Assembly (NCBI GenBank): GCA_021791615.1
Contig: JAJYWG010000058.1
Coordinates: 1-9,965 of the forward strand
DNA: 9,965 nucleotides
Reading direction: 5' to 3'
Origin: Actinomycetes bacterium
GTDB lineage: Bacteria > Actinomycetota > Acidimicrobiia > Acidimicrobiales > RAAP-2
This document shows positions 1-6,327 of this stretch, in pieces. The position numbers were made by a program, and so were the translations under genes. The stretch's first letter is position 1. Every line of letters begins with the position of its first letter. The notes under the pieces were generated by a model. It saw nothing but the letters and a program-made list of their open reading frames with translations. It was not told the DNA's origin and searched no databases.

Positions 1-123
1 GCGGCACCTCCTCGCTCCGTTCCTGGTCAAGCGGCAGGCGGTGTGGACTGGGGACGCTTATCGCGTGGGTGATCGCTTGGACACGGCACGTTCGACCAGC
101 TCAGACACTTCTGTGAAGACCAT
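1..123 (+). repeat. Left copy of a 123-bp exact inverted repeat
   Basis: Bases 1-123 are the exact reverse complement of 9638-9760. Identity stops at base 124 (A here, the complementary strand has G in the other copy) and the flanks then differ. Because the window starts inside the repeat, its outer limit cannot be seen and it may extend further left. The identity over 123 bp at 9.5 kb distance implies recent duplication, most simply two copies of one mobile-element end in opposite orientation. No gene is called inside it. Confidence 0.93.
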
Positions 124-155
124 ACCAAAGATCTGCAGTGCGTTGTGCTGTTGGG

Positions 156-1883
156 TCAGGCCCCGAGTAGGAACGATTCCGCCAGCTCGGTTGCCGGCAC
201 CGGCCGGGAGAACAGGTACCCCTGAGCGTAATCACAGCCAAGGTGGCGCAGGACGTCGAGTTGCGATTCAGACTCCACGCCCTCGGCCACGACATGCAGA
301 CCGAGTGCGTGGGCAAGGTTGATGACCGCGGCCACGATCTCCGCTCCGCGGTCGTGATCGAGCTCGTCGACGAACGACTTGTCGACTTTCAGGACATCGA
401 GGGGGAAACGCTGCAGGTAGCTCAGCGACGAATATCCCGTGCCGAAGTCGTCGATGGCGAGCGACACTCCGATGCTCTTGAGGGCTCGCAGGACTCCAAG
501 TGCCGCCACGGCATCGCGCATCAACGCGCTCTCGGTGATCTCGAGCGTCAAGTTCTCAGGTGGGAGACCGGTCGCGCCGAGGATGTCCTCGACCGTGCCC
601 ACGATGCCGGGGTGGTCGATCTGGCGTGCCGAGAGGTTCACCTCCATCATCCCCGAGTCGTCACTGTGCCCATGGTGACGCCAGTGCCGCAGTTGGTTGC
701 AGGCCTCTTCCAGCACCCATGCACCGATCGGGATGATGAGACCACTCTCCTCGGCCACCGGGATGAAGCGATCCGGTGCGACGAGGCCCTGCTCGGGATG
801 CTGCCAGCGGATCAGGGCTTCGACGCCCACCGTCGAGGAACCCGAGATGTCCACGACCGGCTGGTAGAACAGCGTGAGCTCCCGACGATCGAGCGCCCGG
901 TGCAGGGAGTGCTCGGTCGTCATCTTCTCGATGACGAGGGCGCGCATGGCTTCGCCGAACAGACGCTTCCCCTTGCCTCCCGCCGCTTTGGCCTCGTGCA
1001 TCGCCGCGTCGGCATTGGACACCAGTTGTGACGCATCGTAGAGGGCGGAATCCGTCGACGCGATGCCGACACTCGCCGTCAAGAAGATCTCGTTCCCACC
1101 GGCATCGATTGGCTCCTCAACTGCCGCGAGGGCGGCATCGGCGAAGTCTTCGGCGAACTCCCCGGCACGTGTGGCTGCGTGCTCGAAGAGCGCAAGGAAT
1201 TCATCACCGCCGAGCCGGCAGAGCATGGGTCTGACCGCCCCGCCGGCCAAGCGGAGGCGCGATGCCACCGTCACCAGAACGTCGTCGCCCGCGTCATGGC
1301 CGAGCGCGTCGTTGATCGCCTTGAACCGGTCGAGATCGATCACGACCACTGCCACCGAGCCCGTCGCGTCCCCGAGATCGTCGAGAGCGACTCCGAGGCG
1401 CCGCATGAACAGCGTTCGGTTCGGAAGGCCGGTGAGCTGGTCGTGAAGCCGGTCACGATCGAGAATGTGGTGCACAGGCCCTTCGCTGCGCTCTGTCGTC
1501 TTGAAGAAGCCTCCGAGGCGCAGCTCCGTATCGACTTGGGTGGCGAACACCATGCCAGTCGTCGAGAGCATCCGTCCGTCCTTGTGCCAGACGTCTACTG
1601 CGAGAGACGGGAACACCCGGGTCATCTCGTCCGAGTCGGGTGTCTCGGTGGCCGCCATCGCCTTCAGGACCGAAACACCCTGCTCGATGACGTCGGTGGC
1701 CTGATCGCCGACGATTGCGAAGATCGAGCGGCCAATGAGCTCATCCCTCGTCCAACCGAACTGCCGCTCGGCTTCGGCATTCCATTCGGTGATGGCACAC
1801 TCGCCGTCGATCTCGATGAACACGTCGGGACAACTCTCGATCACCTGCCGGAACCGCCACTGCGAAGCGTCCACGTGGACCAC
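156..1883 (-). CDS. PAS-GGDEF-EAL cyclic-di-GMP turnover protein
   Basis: This is a soluble bifunctional c-di-GMP enzyme of 575 residues. A PAS sensor domain (about residues 8-128) is followed by a GGDEF diguanylate cyclase domain (about 148-310, with RLGGDEF at 223-229) and an EAL phosphodiesterase domain (about 325-570). The EAL residues known to bind metal and substrate all appear present: E355 in EALIR, N416 in NLS, E448 in EITES, D478-D479 in DDFGTG, K499 in LKVD, E534 in EGVE and Q554 in AQGY. The usual RxxD product-inhibition site before GGDEF is replaced by AVRP, so feedback inhibition of the cyclase is probably lost. No membrane segment is seen, so it is probably cytosolic. I chose GTG at 1883 because AAGGGGGG precedes it by 3-4 nt and the PAS domain begins right after. 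A TTG at 1988 would add 35 residues that look non-coding. Which activity dominates cannot be told from the sequence. Confidence 0.95.
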   Translation of the reverse strand: MVHVDASQWRFRQVIESCPDVFIEIDGECAITEWNAEAERQFGWTRDELIGRSIFAIVGDQATDVIEQGVSVLKAMAATETPDSDEMTRVFPSLAVDVWHKDGRMLSTTGMVFATQVDTELRLGGFFKTTERSEGPVHHILDRDRLHDQLTGLPNRTLFMRRLGVALDDLGDATGSVAVVVIDLDRFKAINDALGHDAGDDVLVTVASRLRLAGGAVRPMLCRLGGDEFLALFEHAATRAGEFAEDFADAALAAVEEPIDAGGNEIFLTASVGIASTDSALYDASQLVSNADAAMHEAKAAGGKGKRLFGEAMRALVIEKMTTEHSLHRALDRRELTLFYQPVVDISGSSTVGVEALIRWQHPEQGLVAPDRFIPVAEESGLIIPIGAWVLEEACNQLRHWRHHGHSDDSGMMEVNLSARQIDHPGIVGTVEDILGATGLPPENLTLEITESALMRDAVAALGVLRALKSIGVSLAIDDFGTGYSSLSYLQRFPLDVLKVDKSFVDELDHDRGAEIVAAVINLAHALGLHVVAEGVESESQLDVLRHLGCDYAQGYLFSRPVPATELAESFLLGA

Positions 1884-1987
1884 GTACCCCCCCTTGTCTC
1901 CACGGAGCCTCGGGACCGGCACGACGCCGAAGAGGCCTCTGCAGACCGCCAACCAAGGGCGTCCCCGCCCCACGGGGAGACACCTCA

Positions 1988-2016
1988 ATACTACCCACGA
2001 ATCTACCGGACAGTAA
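1988..2016 (-). promoter_or_regulatory. Candidate promoter of the GGDEF-EAL gene
   Basis: On the minus strand TTACTG (2016-2011) and TAGTAT (1993-1988) are separated by 17 nt. This matches the spacing of a vegetative sigma promoter, though each hexamer has only a moderate match to consensus. Transcription would start near 1981 and leave a leader of about 100 nt before the GTG at 1883. The location between divergent genes fits. Not tested. Confidence 0.4.
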
Positions 2017-2111
2017 CTGCTCTCACCTTTCTACCACAGTTCTGACACTGAAGCACCTGAAAATGCCCAGAGGCCGGTCGCTCGGCAGCTCGAGAGGCAT
2101 CGAGCACCTCG

Positions 2112-2150
2112 TTGGTGCCTGTCGCGACCCACGTGTACCGTGCCTAACGT
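2112..2150 (+). promoter_or_regulatory. Candidate promoter for a leaderless hydrolase mRNA
   Basis: TTGGTG (2112-2117) and TACCGT (2136-2141), 18 nt apart, fit a -35/-10 pair. A start about 8 nt after the -10 falls on the GTG at 2149, and no Shine-Dalgarno sequence precedes either 2140 or 2149. Actinomycetes commonly use TANNNT -10 boxes and leaderless GTG starts. If correct, the protein would begin at 2149, three residues shorter than the annotated start. Confidence 0.35.
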
Positions 2151-3198
2151 GACCACGATCAGCGGCACCCTGCAAAAGGACGCCTGGGATCGCCATGTCC
2201 TCCCTCCGGTGGAGCAGGTTCGCCCGGGTCTCTGGTCGATCCCCGTACCGATCCCGAACAACCCCCTGCGCTACGTCCTGGTGTACCTCTTCGAGCTCAC
2301 CAATGGCGTCGCCCTCGTCGACGCCGGATGGAACACCGATGAGGCATGGGAGGCCTTGTGTCAGGGGCTGACGGTTGCGGGGGCCACGATCGGCGACGTC
2401 AAGGCCGTGGTGGTCACCCATATCCACCCGGACCATTACGGCCTGGCAGGACGGGTCCGAGAGGCATCGGGGGCGTGGGTAGCGCTCCACCCTGCTGATG
2501 CCGCCCTGTTGCGAGGCCGCTATGTCGAGACCGACGACCTGGTTGCGCGCATGACGACGCTCTTGTCGATGTCCGGGGTCCCCGACGACAAGCTGCCCGA
2601 CCTTGCCCACGCGTCGATGGAGATCAGGTCGCTGGTATCGATGGCCGAGCCCGACGTACTGGTCGAGGACGACGAGAAGCTCGACTTGCCCGGCTGGGAC
2701 CTCAGGACGATCTGGACCCCAGGGCACTCACCCGGTCATATCTGCCTGTTCAGCGACCGTCACAAGCTCCTGTTGTCAGGCGACCATGTCCTGCCGCGGA
2801 TCACGCCGAACATCTCCTTTCACAGCCAGCAGGACGCCAATCCCTTGGGGGACTACCTCGAATCGCTCGCTCGACTGCGCTACCTGGACCCCCAAGAAGT
2901 GCTCCCGGCTCACGAGTACCGGTTCGTCGGCCTCGATTCGAGGATCAGTGAGATCGAGCTGCACCACGCCAAGCGCCTCGAAACTCTGGAGCGCTCCCTG
3001 GCATCTCATCCGGGTGCTTCGGCGTGGGAGCTCACCTTGTCGCTCGAATGGTCGCGACCTTGGAACGAGATCCCTGCGTTCATGCAGCGCGCTGCGAACG
3101 GCGAGACGCTTGCCCACCTCGTGCTCCTGGAGCGCCGAGGCCGCGTCCGTCGCGAGCCGAGCATCCCGGCTCGCTTCTTCTTGACGGTACCGAGCTGA
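2140..3198 (+). CDS. Metallo-beta-lactamase-fold hydrolase
   Basis: A 352-residue MBL-fold protein, probably a cytosolic hydrolase binding two metal ions. The metal ligands are visible in order: H94, H96, D98 and H99 in THIHPDHYG, H196 in TPGHSPGH, D215 in SGDH and H258 in PAHE. A helical C-terminal part (about 265-340) follows, as in LACTB2/glyoxalase II-like members that carry an extra C-terminal domain. The set of ligands is complete, so an active enzyme is expected, but the substrate (thioester, lactone, nucleic acid or other) cannot be inferred. There is no signal peptide. The start is uncertain: GTG 2140 and GTG 2149 are both possible and neither has a ribosome binding site, which suggests leaderless translation. 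It is divergent from the GGDEF-EAL gene and converges on the DedA gene with only 6 nt between stop codons. Confidence 0.92.
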   Translation: MPNVTTISGTLQKDAWDRHVLPPVEQVRPGLWSIPVPIPNNPLRYVLVYLFELTNGVALVDAGWNTDEAWEALCQGLTVAGATIGDVKAVVVTHIHPDHYGLAGRVREASGAWVALHPADAALLRGRYVETDDLVARMTTLLSMSGVPDDKLPDLAHASMEIRSLVSMAEPDVLVEDDEKLDLPGWDLRTIWTPGHSPGHICLFSDRHKLLLSGDHVLPRITPNISFHSQQDANPLGDYLESLARLRYLDPQEVLPAHEYRFVGLDSRISEIELHHAKRLETLERSLASHPGASAWELTLSLEWSRPWNEIPAFMQRAANGETLAHLVLLERRGRVRREPSIPARFFLTVPS

Positions 3199-3204
3199 GC
3201 GCTC

Positions 3205-3831
3205 TTACGGCTCGAGCGGTCCGGGGAACGCAGCTTCGGCCACTTCGGTGAGCGCCCCCAGGCGTCGATGCACCACGATCGCGGCCGCGACGATCGCGAT
3301 CACGGCAGCCGCTCCGAACGCGATGTCGACGGGGGTCGTCACACGGGCAAGCGTCGATCCGGCGAAATACGCGGCGAAGCTGTAGAAGGCTGCCCATAGG
3401 ATCCCTCCGGCGACGTTGAAGACGAGAAAGCGGCGGAAGCGCATGAGTGCTACCCCAGCCAAGAAGGCCGCGTAGGTCCTGAGGATCGAAATGAACCGAC
3501 CGAAAAAGACGACCTTTCCTCCGTGCCGCGAGAACAGGTAACGCGCAACTTTGATCCTCGATTCGTCGAAGCGTACGTAATGCCCCCAACGTCGCAGCAA
3601 TCGGTACCCACCCTTCGAACCGATGAAGTAGCCCGTGGCGTCCCCGAGGGCTGCTGCGGCAGACGCGACGACGAAGATGACCCATATCGAAAGCCGGTGC
3701 GTCGCACCTGCATAGGTGGCAGCTGCGATGAGCGCCGTTTCACCGGGTATCGGCACGCCGAAGCTCTCGACCATGACAAGACCGAACACGGCGGGGTACC
3801 CCCCGCTGTCCACGATGCCCTGGATGCTCAC
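3205..3831 (-). CDS. DedA-family membrane protein (SNARE-associated/VTT domain)
   Basis: A 208-residue polytopic inner-membrane protein, the usual length for DedA proteins. Family hallmarks are present: ESFGVPIPGE near residues 22-31, an acidic D64 followed by GYxIGSKGG, and FFGRFISILRTYAAFLAG at 109-126 with the two arginines R112 and R118. Hydrophobic helices lie around 12-20, 48-62, 135-158 and 168-187. DedA proteins are known to support membrane homeostasis, and several move lipids such as undecaprenyl phosphate or phosphatidylethanolamine between leaflets. The lipid here is unknown. The GTG start at 3831 overlaps the stop of the upstream zinc-ribbon gene as GTGA, so translation is probably coupled. 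The reading frame stays open upstream to 3990, but that extra segment coincides with the zinc-ribbon gene in another frame and is not DedA-like. Confidence 0.93.
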   Translation of the reverse strand: MSIQGIVDSGGYPAVFGLVMVESFGVPIPGETALIAAATYAGATHRLSIWVIFVVASAAAALGDATGYFIGSKGGYRLLRRWGHYVRFDESRIKVARYLFSRHGGKVVFFGRFISILRTYAAFLAGVALMRFRRFLVFNVAGGILWAAFYSFAAYFAGSTLARVTTPVDIAFGAAAVIAIVAAAIVVHRRLGALTEVAEAAFPGPLEP

Positions 3832-4340
3832 GGGCGCCGTACAGTGACACCTACCCACGCCCTGCGACGGCAGGCTGGGCAGGTCATCCGGTGGTCGTAG
3901 CGCCCGCGGGGCAACCACCACCCGAGCGGGAGCTGGAAGATGAGGAGGTCCAAGAGCCCGATCCGGCTCTCCGCACCGCATGTCGAGCACGAGACGATGA
4001 AGCTCCCTCGGTCGTCCACACTGCCATGCCCGGCGACGGGCTCACCTTGGGACCCTGTCCGCCCCGCTCTGCCCGCAGGCGGCGTCGACCGCGTGCTCGC
4101 CGTGAACAAGGCGCGCTTGCCATCGCTTCGAGATCCGTTGGGCGATGCCCACGTACCGGGGGCCGCCGAGGCGTCCCCCGGGTGCCAGAACAGTGCCCGT
4201 TTGCCGAATGGGTCAGTCCTGTGCCGCCGCGCCGACGCAGGTGGATCGACGGGCGGTCCACCCCGGCCTGCCGACGGGTAGTGCGTTCCTGGGCCGGCAT
4301 CAGGTGCCACAGGACGGTTCTCCGTGCGTTCGCTCTCCAT
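3828..4340 (-). CDS. ParA-operon zinc-ribbon protein with two GKRALF motifs
   Basis: A 170-residue protein of unknown function. Residues 1-112 are low in hydrophobics and rich in P, G, S and R, so probably disordered. They hold two copies of GKRALF (46-51 and 74-79). Residues 113-170 form a compact C-terminal domain with C118-x2-C121 and C154-x2-C157, a likely zinc ribbon, enclosing a hydrophobic LLDLLIFQLPLGWWLP stretch. The two GKRALF copies differ by synonymous changes in four of six codons, evidence that this N-terminal frame is really translated. ATG 4340 lies 7 nt after the parA stop, with AGGGA at 4349-4345 as ribosome binding site. The stop overlaps the DedA start (GTGA). A short 63-residue version from GTG 4019 is the alternative. 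The placement suggests an adaptor between the ATPase and a partner protein or the membrane; this is inference. Confidence 0.75.
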   Translation of the reverse strand: MESERTENRPVAPDAGPGTHYPSAGRGGPPVDPPASARRHRTDPFGKRALFWHPGDASAAPGTWASPNGSRSDGKRALFTASTRSTPPAGRAGRTGSQGEPVAGHGSVDDRGSFIVSCSTCGAESRIGLLDLLIFQLPLGWWLPRGRYDHRMTCPACRRRAWVGVTVRRP

Positions 4341-4347
4341 CGAGTCC

Positions 4348-5118
4348 CTACGCTTCGACCAACTCGTGGACGAGCCGAGCCGCGAGTTGGCGGTACGCGC
4401 TCGCCCCAGGCGATCCCGGGGCATGCTGGAGGATCGAGCGACCCGTGCGCGGTGCTTCGGCAAAACGCACCGATTTCGGTACTGGGGGTTCCCACACGTC
4501 GAGGCCGAACCGTTCTTCGACCTCCAGGAGCACGTCGCGCGAATGGCGGGTCCGCCGGTCGTACATCGTGGCGATCACCCCGAGCACTTTCACGTCGGCG
4601 TTGGCGAACATCCTCACGTCCTCGACGGTCTCGAGAAGCTGACCGACGCCTCGGCAGCTCAACGCCTCGCATTGCAGTGGAACGAGGATGCCCTCGGAGG
4701 CGGTAAGGCCGTTGATCGTGAGGATCCCGAGCGACGGCGGGCAGTCGATCAGCACGACATCGAAGTCGGCGAGCACATGGGACAACGCGCGGGCAAGGAC
4801 GTGCTCCCTGCCGGTCATCGCTAGAAGATGGACCTCTGCACCGGCGAGGTCGATCGTTGCCGGGAGCAACGTGATGCCGGGGACTCCGGGCACTGCCACG
4901 CTCACGTCGGCGACCTTGGCCCGCCGGACGAGCACATCGTGGAGCGACTGCTCAAGTGAGTCGGGGTCGACTCCGAACGAGTACGTGAGGCACGACTGCG
5001 GGTCAAGGTCGACTGCCAGGACCCGCTGGCCCTTCTCAGCCAGCGCGACGGCGAGCGAATGGACCGTCGTGGTCTTGGCCACCCCGCCCTTCTGGTTCGC
5101 CACGGCTGCGACCTTCAT
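4348..5118 (-). CDS. ParA/Soj-type ATPase without ParB
   Basis: A 256-residue ParA-family ATPase. The deviant Walker A motif KGGVAKTT is at residues 10-17, Walker A' DLDPQ near 37-41 and Walker B VLIDCPPSLG near 122-131. ParA proteins dimerise on ATP, bind DNA or membranes and position cargo such as chromosomes, plasmids or protein complexes. No parB gene or parS-like site is seen beside it, and it leads a tight operon with a zinc-ribbon protein and DedA, so its cargo is probably not a plasmid. Length is that of chromosomal ParA/Soj proteins, with no N-terminal DNA-binding extension. I chose ATG 5118 because the ATPase fold starts immediately (MKVAAVANQKGG). GTG 5142 would add eight unlikely residues. 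A GAGG lies 3 nt before the ATG, and TACACT sits 9 nt before it. Confidence 0.93.
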   Translation of the reverse strand: MKVAAVANQKGGVAKTTTVHSLAVALAEKGQRVLAVDLDPQSCLTYSFGVDPDSLEQSLHDVLVRRAKVADVSVAVPGVPGITLLPATIDLAGAEVHLLAMTGREHVLARALSHVLADFDVVLIDCPPSLGILTINGLTASEGILVPLQCEALSCRGVGQLLETVEDVRMFANADVKVLGVIATMYDRRTRHSRDVLLEVEERFGLDVWEPPVPKSVRFAEAPRTGRSILQHAPGSPGASAYRQLAARLVHELVEA

Positions 5119-5127
5119 CGACCTCGG

Positions 5128-5133
5128 AGTGTA
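5128..5133 (-). promoter_or_regulatory. Candidate -10 box for the parA operon
   Basis: TACACT on the minus strand fits the TANNNT -10 consensus and ends 9 nt before the parA ATG at 5118, implying a very short leader or none. No good -35 hexamer is seen 16-18 nt upstream. This would drive the whole ParA, zinc-ribbon and DedA operon. Confidence 0.35.
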
Positions 5134-5305
5134 CGACCGCACGCCGGCCGGCGGGTGGCCGTTACGAAGAAGGGGAGAAGAAAGGTCTCGTGCGGGGCAA
5201 AGATTCGAAGATGGCCGACGACACGATGCTGCTCACGTCGGACCCCATCCCAGACCGCGGCACACGTGCCAACGGCACCAGTCGGGAATTTGGGACCAAA
5301 ATGGC

Positions 5306-5339
5306 CGTCGGGGCCCCCTTCTCGAAGGAGACCCCGACG
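5306..5339. other. Hairpin with 8-bp stem and inner stem
   Basis: CGTCGGGG (5306-5313) pairs perfectly with CCCCGACG (5332-5339). Inside the loop CCTT (5317-5320) pairs with AAGG (5325-5328) around CTCG. Only a short T-rich tract (CATTTTGG, read on the minus strand) lies nearby, so it is a poor intrinsic terminator. It may be an RNA structural element or a protein-binding dyad. Confidence 0.5.
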
Positions 5340-5426
5340 CTACCAGCCACCGGTTCCGCCGCACGCCCCCCTCTAGATCCGCCAGGTCTGGGAGCACTGC
5401 GCCTATAGAGATTGTGAACGTGATGT

Positions 5427-5456
5427 GCGCGCGACACAACAGGCTTGTTCGCGCGC
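5427..5456. other. Strong GC hairpin in the regulator upstream region
   Basis: GCGCGCGA (5427-5434) pairs with TCGCGCGC (5449-5456). After a single bulged C, ACAA (5436-5439) pairs with TTGT (5445-5448), leaving a five-base loop CAGGC. This gives 12 pairs with one bulge. There is no T-tract after it, so a terminator is unlikely. It lies about 130 nt before the regulator gene. Confidence 0.55.
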
Positions 5457-5572
5457 CTCTGCTCGACGCCCGGCGCGGGGGGGAACGGAGGGGCAGGACT
5501 CGATTCTCCTGTTCAGCGACCTACATACTGCTCACGACTGCCAAGATTCCAGGCTCGGTCGGCCTGCTTCGC

Positions 5573-5578
5573 TAACGT
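5573..5578 (+). promoter_or_regulatory. Candidate -10 box of the response regulator gene
   Basis: TAACGT fits TANNNT and ends 8 nt before the GTG start at 5587. With no Shine-Dalgarno sequence present, this suggests a leaderless transcript. No clear -35 hexamer is seen. The surrounding 11-mer CTAACGTGACC also occurs at 2144-2154, at the start of the hydrolase gene. Confidence 0.35.
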
Positions 5579-5586
5579 GACCTTTC

Positions 5587-6318
5587 GTGCGAGTGGTGAT
5601 CGTCGACGACGACCTGTGGGTCCGCCACGGACGCGCAACTGCGCTTGGCGAAGTGCCCGGCTTCGACGTCGTCGAGATGTCTCCCCGAGAGGCCATGGCA
5701 TTCGGTGACGGCTGGGCCGGGGTCGACGTGGCGCTGGTGGACGCCCACGACGCCAGCGAACCGTTTGACCGCTTTCCTGGAGTTCGCGTCGTCGAAGCCG
5801 TGAGAGCCCACCCAGGTCCCGATCCGACGCTTGTCATCGTCATCAGCGGCCACTTCGGGAACGCGTTCTTGCGCTTGAGGATGGCCGAAGCCGGTGCGGA
5901 CTACTTTTACCGCCATCAAGACGTGAAGGACCTCGACCTTTTGCTTCGAGCAATCCACTCCCCTGACCCCGCGCACCGCGTTCAGGCTCCCGCGGCCGAC
6001 GTGCTGGCCCGCTTGGGGCTCGGACCCAACTCGCGTCCCAATGCCGCCCTTCACTTCCTCGAGGAAGAGGGGATGTTGGACGTGTTCGACGGGCGACGAG
6101 CGCAGAAAGCGCTCTCGGTCTCTCGCCGTTCGATCATGCGGGTGCGACGAGAGATGGCTCGCCTTGCCGGGCTCACGCCGATCAATCCCCTCAGTGCTTC
6201 GCGTCAGCTCGACGCGCCTGAATGGAGGGCTGTCGTGGAATTCGTCAACCGAGCCAGAGGCGTCGAGCGACGAGGGACGAGCGGCTACACAGCCCCCGCC
6301 GGTCCCCAGGGACCCTGA
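5587..6318 (+). CDS. Atypical response regulator with receiver domain
   Basis: A 243-residue regulator. The N-terminal receiver (about 1-125) shows the acidic cluster D7-D9, the expected phosphoacceptor D52 in VALVDAHD and S87 in VISGH. The conserved lysine after strand beta5 is replaced by H110 (GADYFYRH), so phosphate signalling may be weakened or absent. Residues 150-230 contain a helix-rich output region with SVSRRSIMRVRREMARLAG and PEWRAVVEFVNRARG, which looks like a DNA-binding helix-turn-helix but not a standard OmpR or LuxR type. No histidine kinase gene is nearby, so it is an orphan. GTG 5587 lacks a ribosome binding site but follows a TAACGT box by 8 nt. The stop is 9 nt from the stop of the convergent exporter gene. 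The C-terminal tail of about 14 residues is low complexity. Confidence 0.85.
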   Translation: MRVVIVDDDLWVRHGRATALGEVPGFDVVEMSPREAMAFGDGWAGVDVALVDAHDASEPFDRFPGVRVVEAVRAHPGPDPTLVIVISGHFGNAFLRLRMAEAGADYFYRHQDVKDLDLLLRAIHSPDPAHRVQAPAADVLARLGLGPNSRPNAALHFLEEEGMLDVFDGRRAQKALSVSRRSIMRVRREMARLAGLTPINPLSASRQLDAPEWRAVVEFVNRARGVERRGTSGYTAPAGPQGP

Positions 6319-6327
6319 AGGACGACT

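Larger units (their letters stand above)
5119..5586. other. Divergent intergenic region, 468 nt, with two hairpins
   Basis: This gap separates the minus-strand parA from the plus-strand response regulator. Small ORFs here (for example plus 5190-5408 and minus 5162-5437) have no recognisable domains or convincing composition, so I leave them out. A GTG at 5190 is preceded by AGAAAGG, which keeps a short peptide possible. The region holds two strong hairpins (listed separately) and presumably the promoters of both genes. It could also host a small RNA. Confidence 0.6.

Noticed and set aside
1179..2045. Long plus-strand ORF (288 codons), and another at 243-1031
   Set aside because: Both are antisense to the clear PAS-GGDEF-EAL gene and have no family features; GC-rich third positions create such shadow frames.
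3884..4672. 262-codon minus-strand ORF in another frame across parA and the zinc-ribbon gene
   Set aside because: It is out of frame with ParA motifs and the CxxC zinc ribbon; it is extremely arginine-rich.
3891..4706. 271-codon plus-strand ORF over the parA and zinc-ribbon genes
   Set aside because: It is antisense to two supported genes and has an arginine-rich, random-like product.
5190..5408. 72-codon plus-strand ORF with a possible ribosome binding site (AGAAAGG)
   Set aside because: The product has no domain, the frame crosses the 8-bp-stem hairpin, and no coding bias was convincing. Kept only as a possibility in the intergenic entry.
6301..6314. GGTCCC-CA-GGGACC dyad between the convergent regulator and exporter genes
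   Set aside because: Considered as a bidirectional terminator, but the loop is too small, it lies within the regulator's last codons and no T-tract follows.
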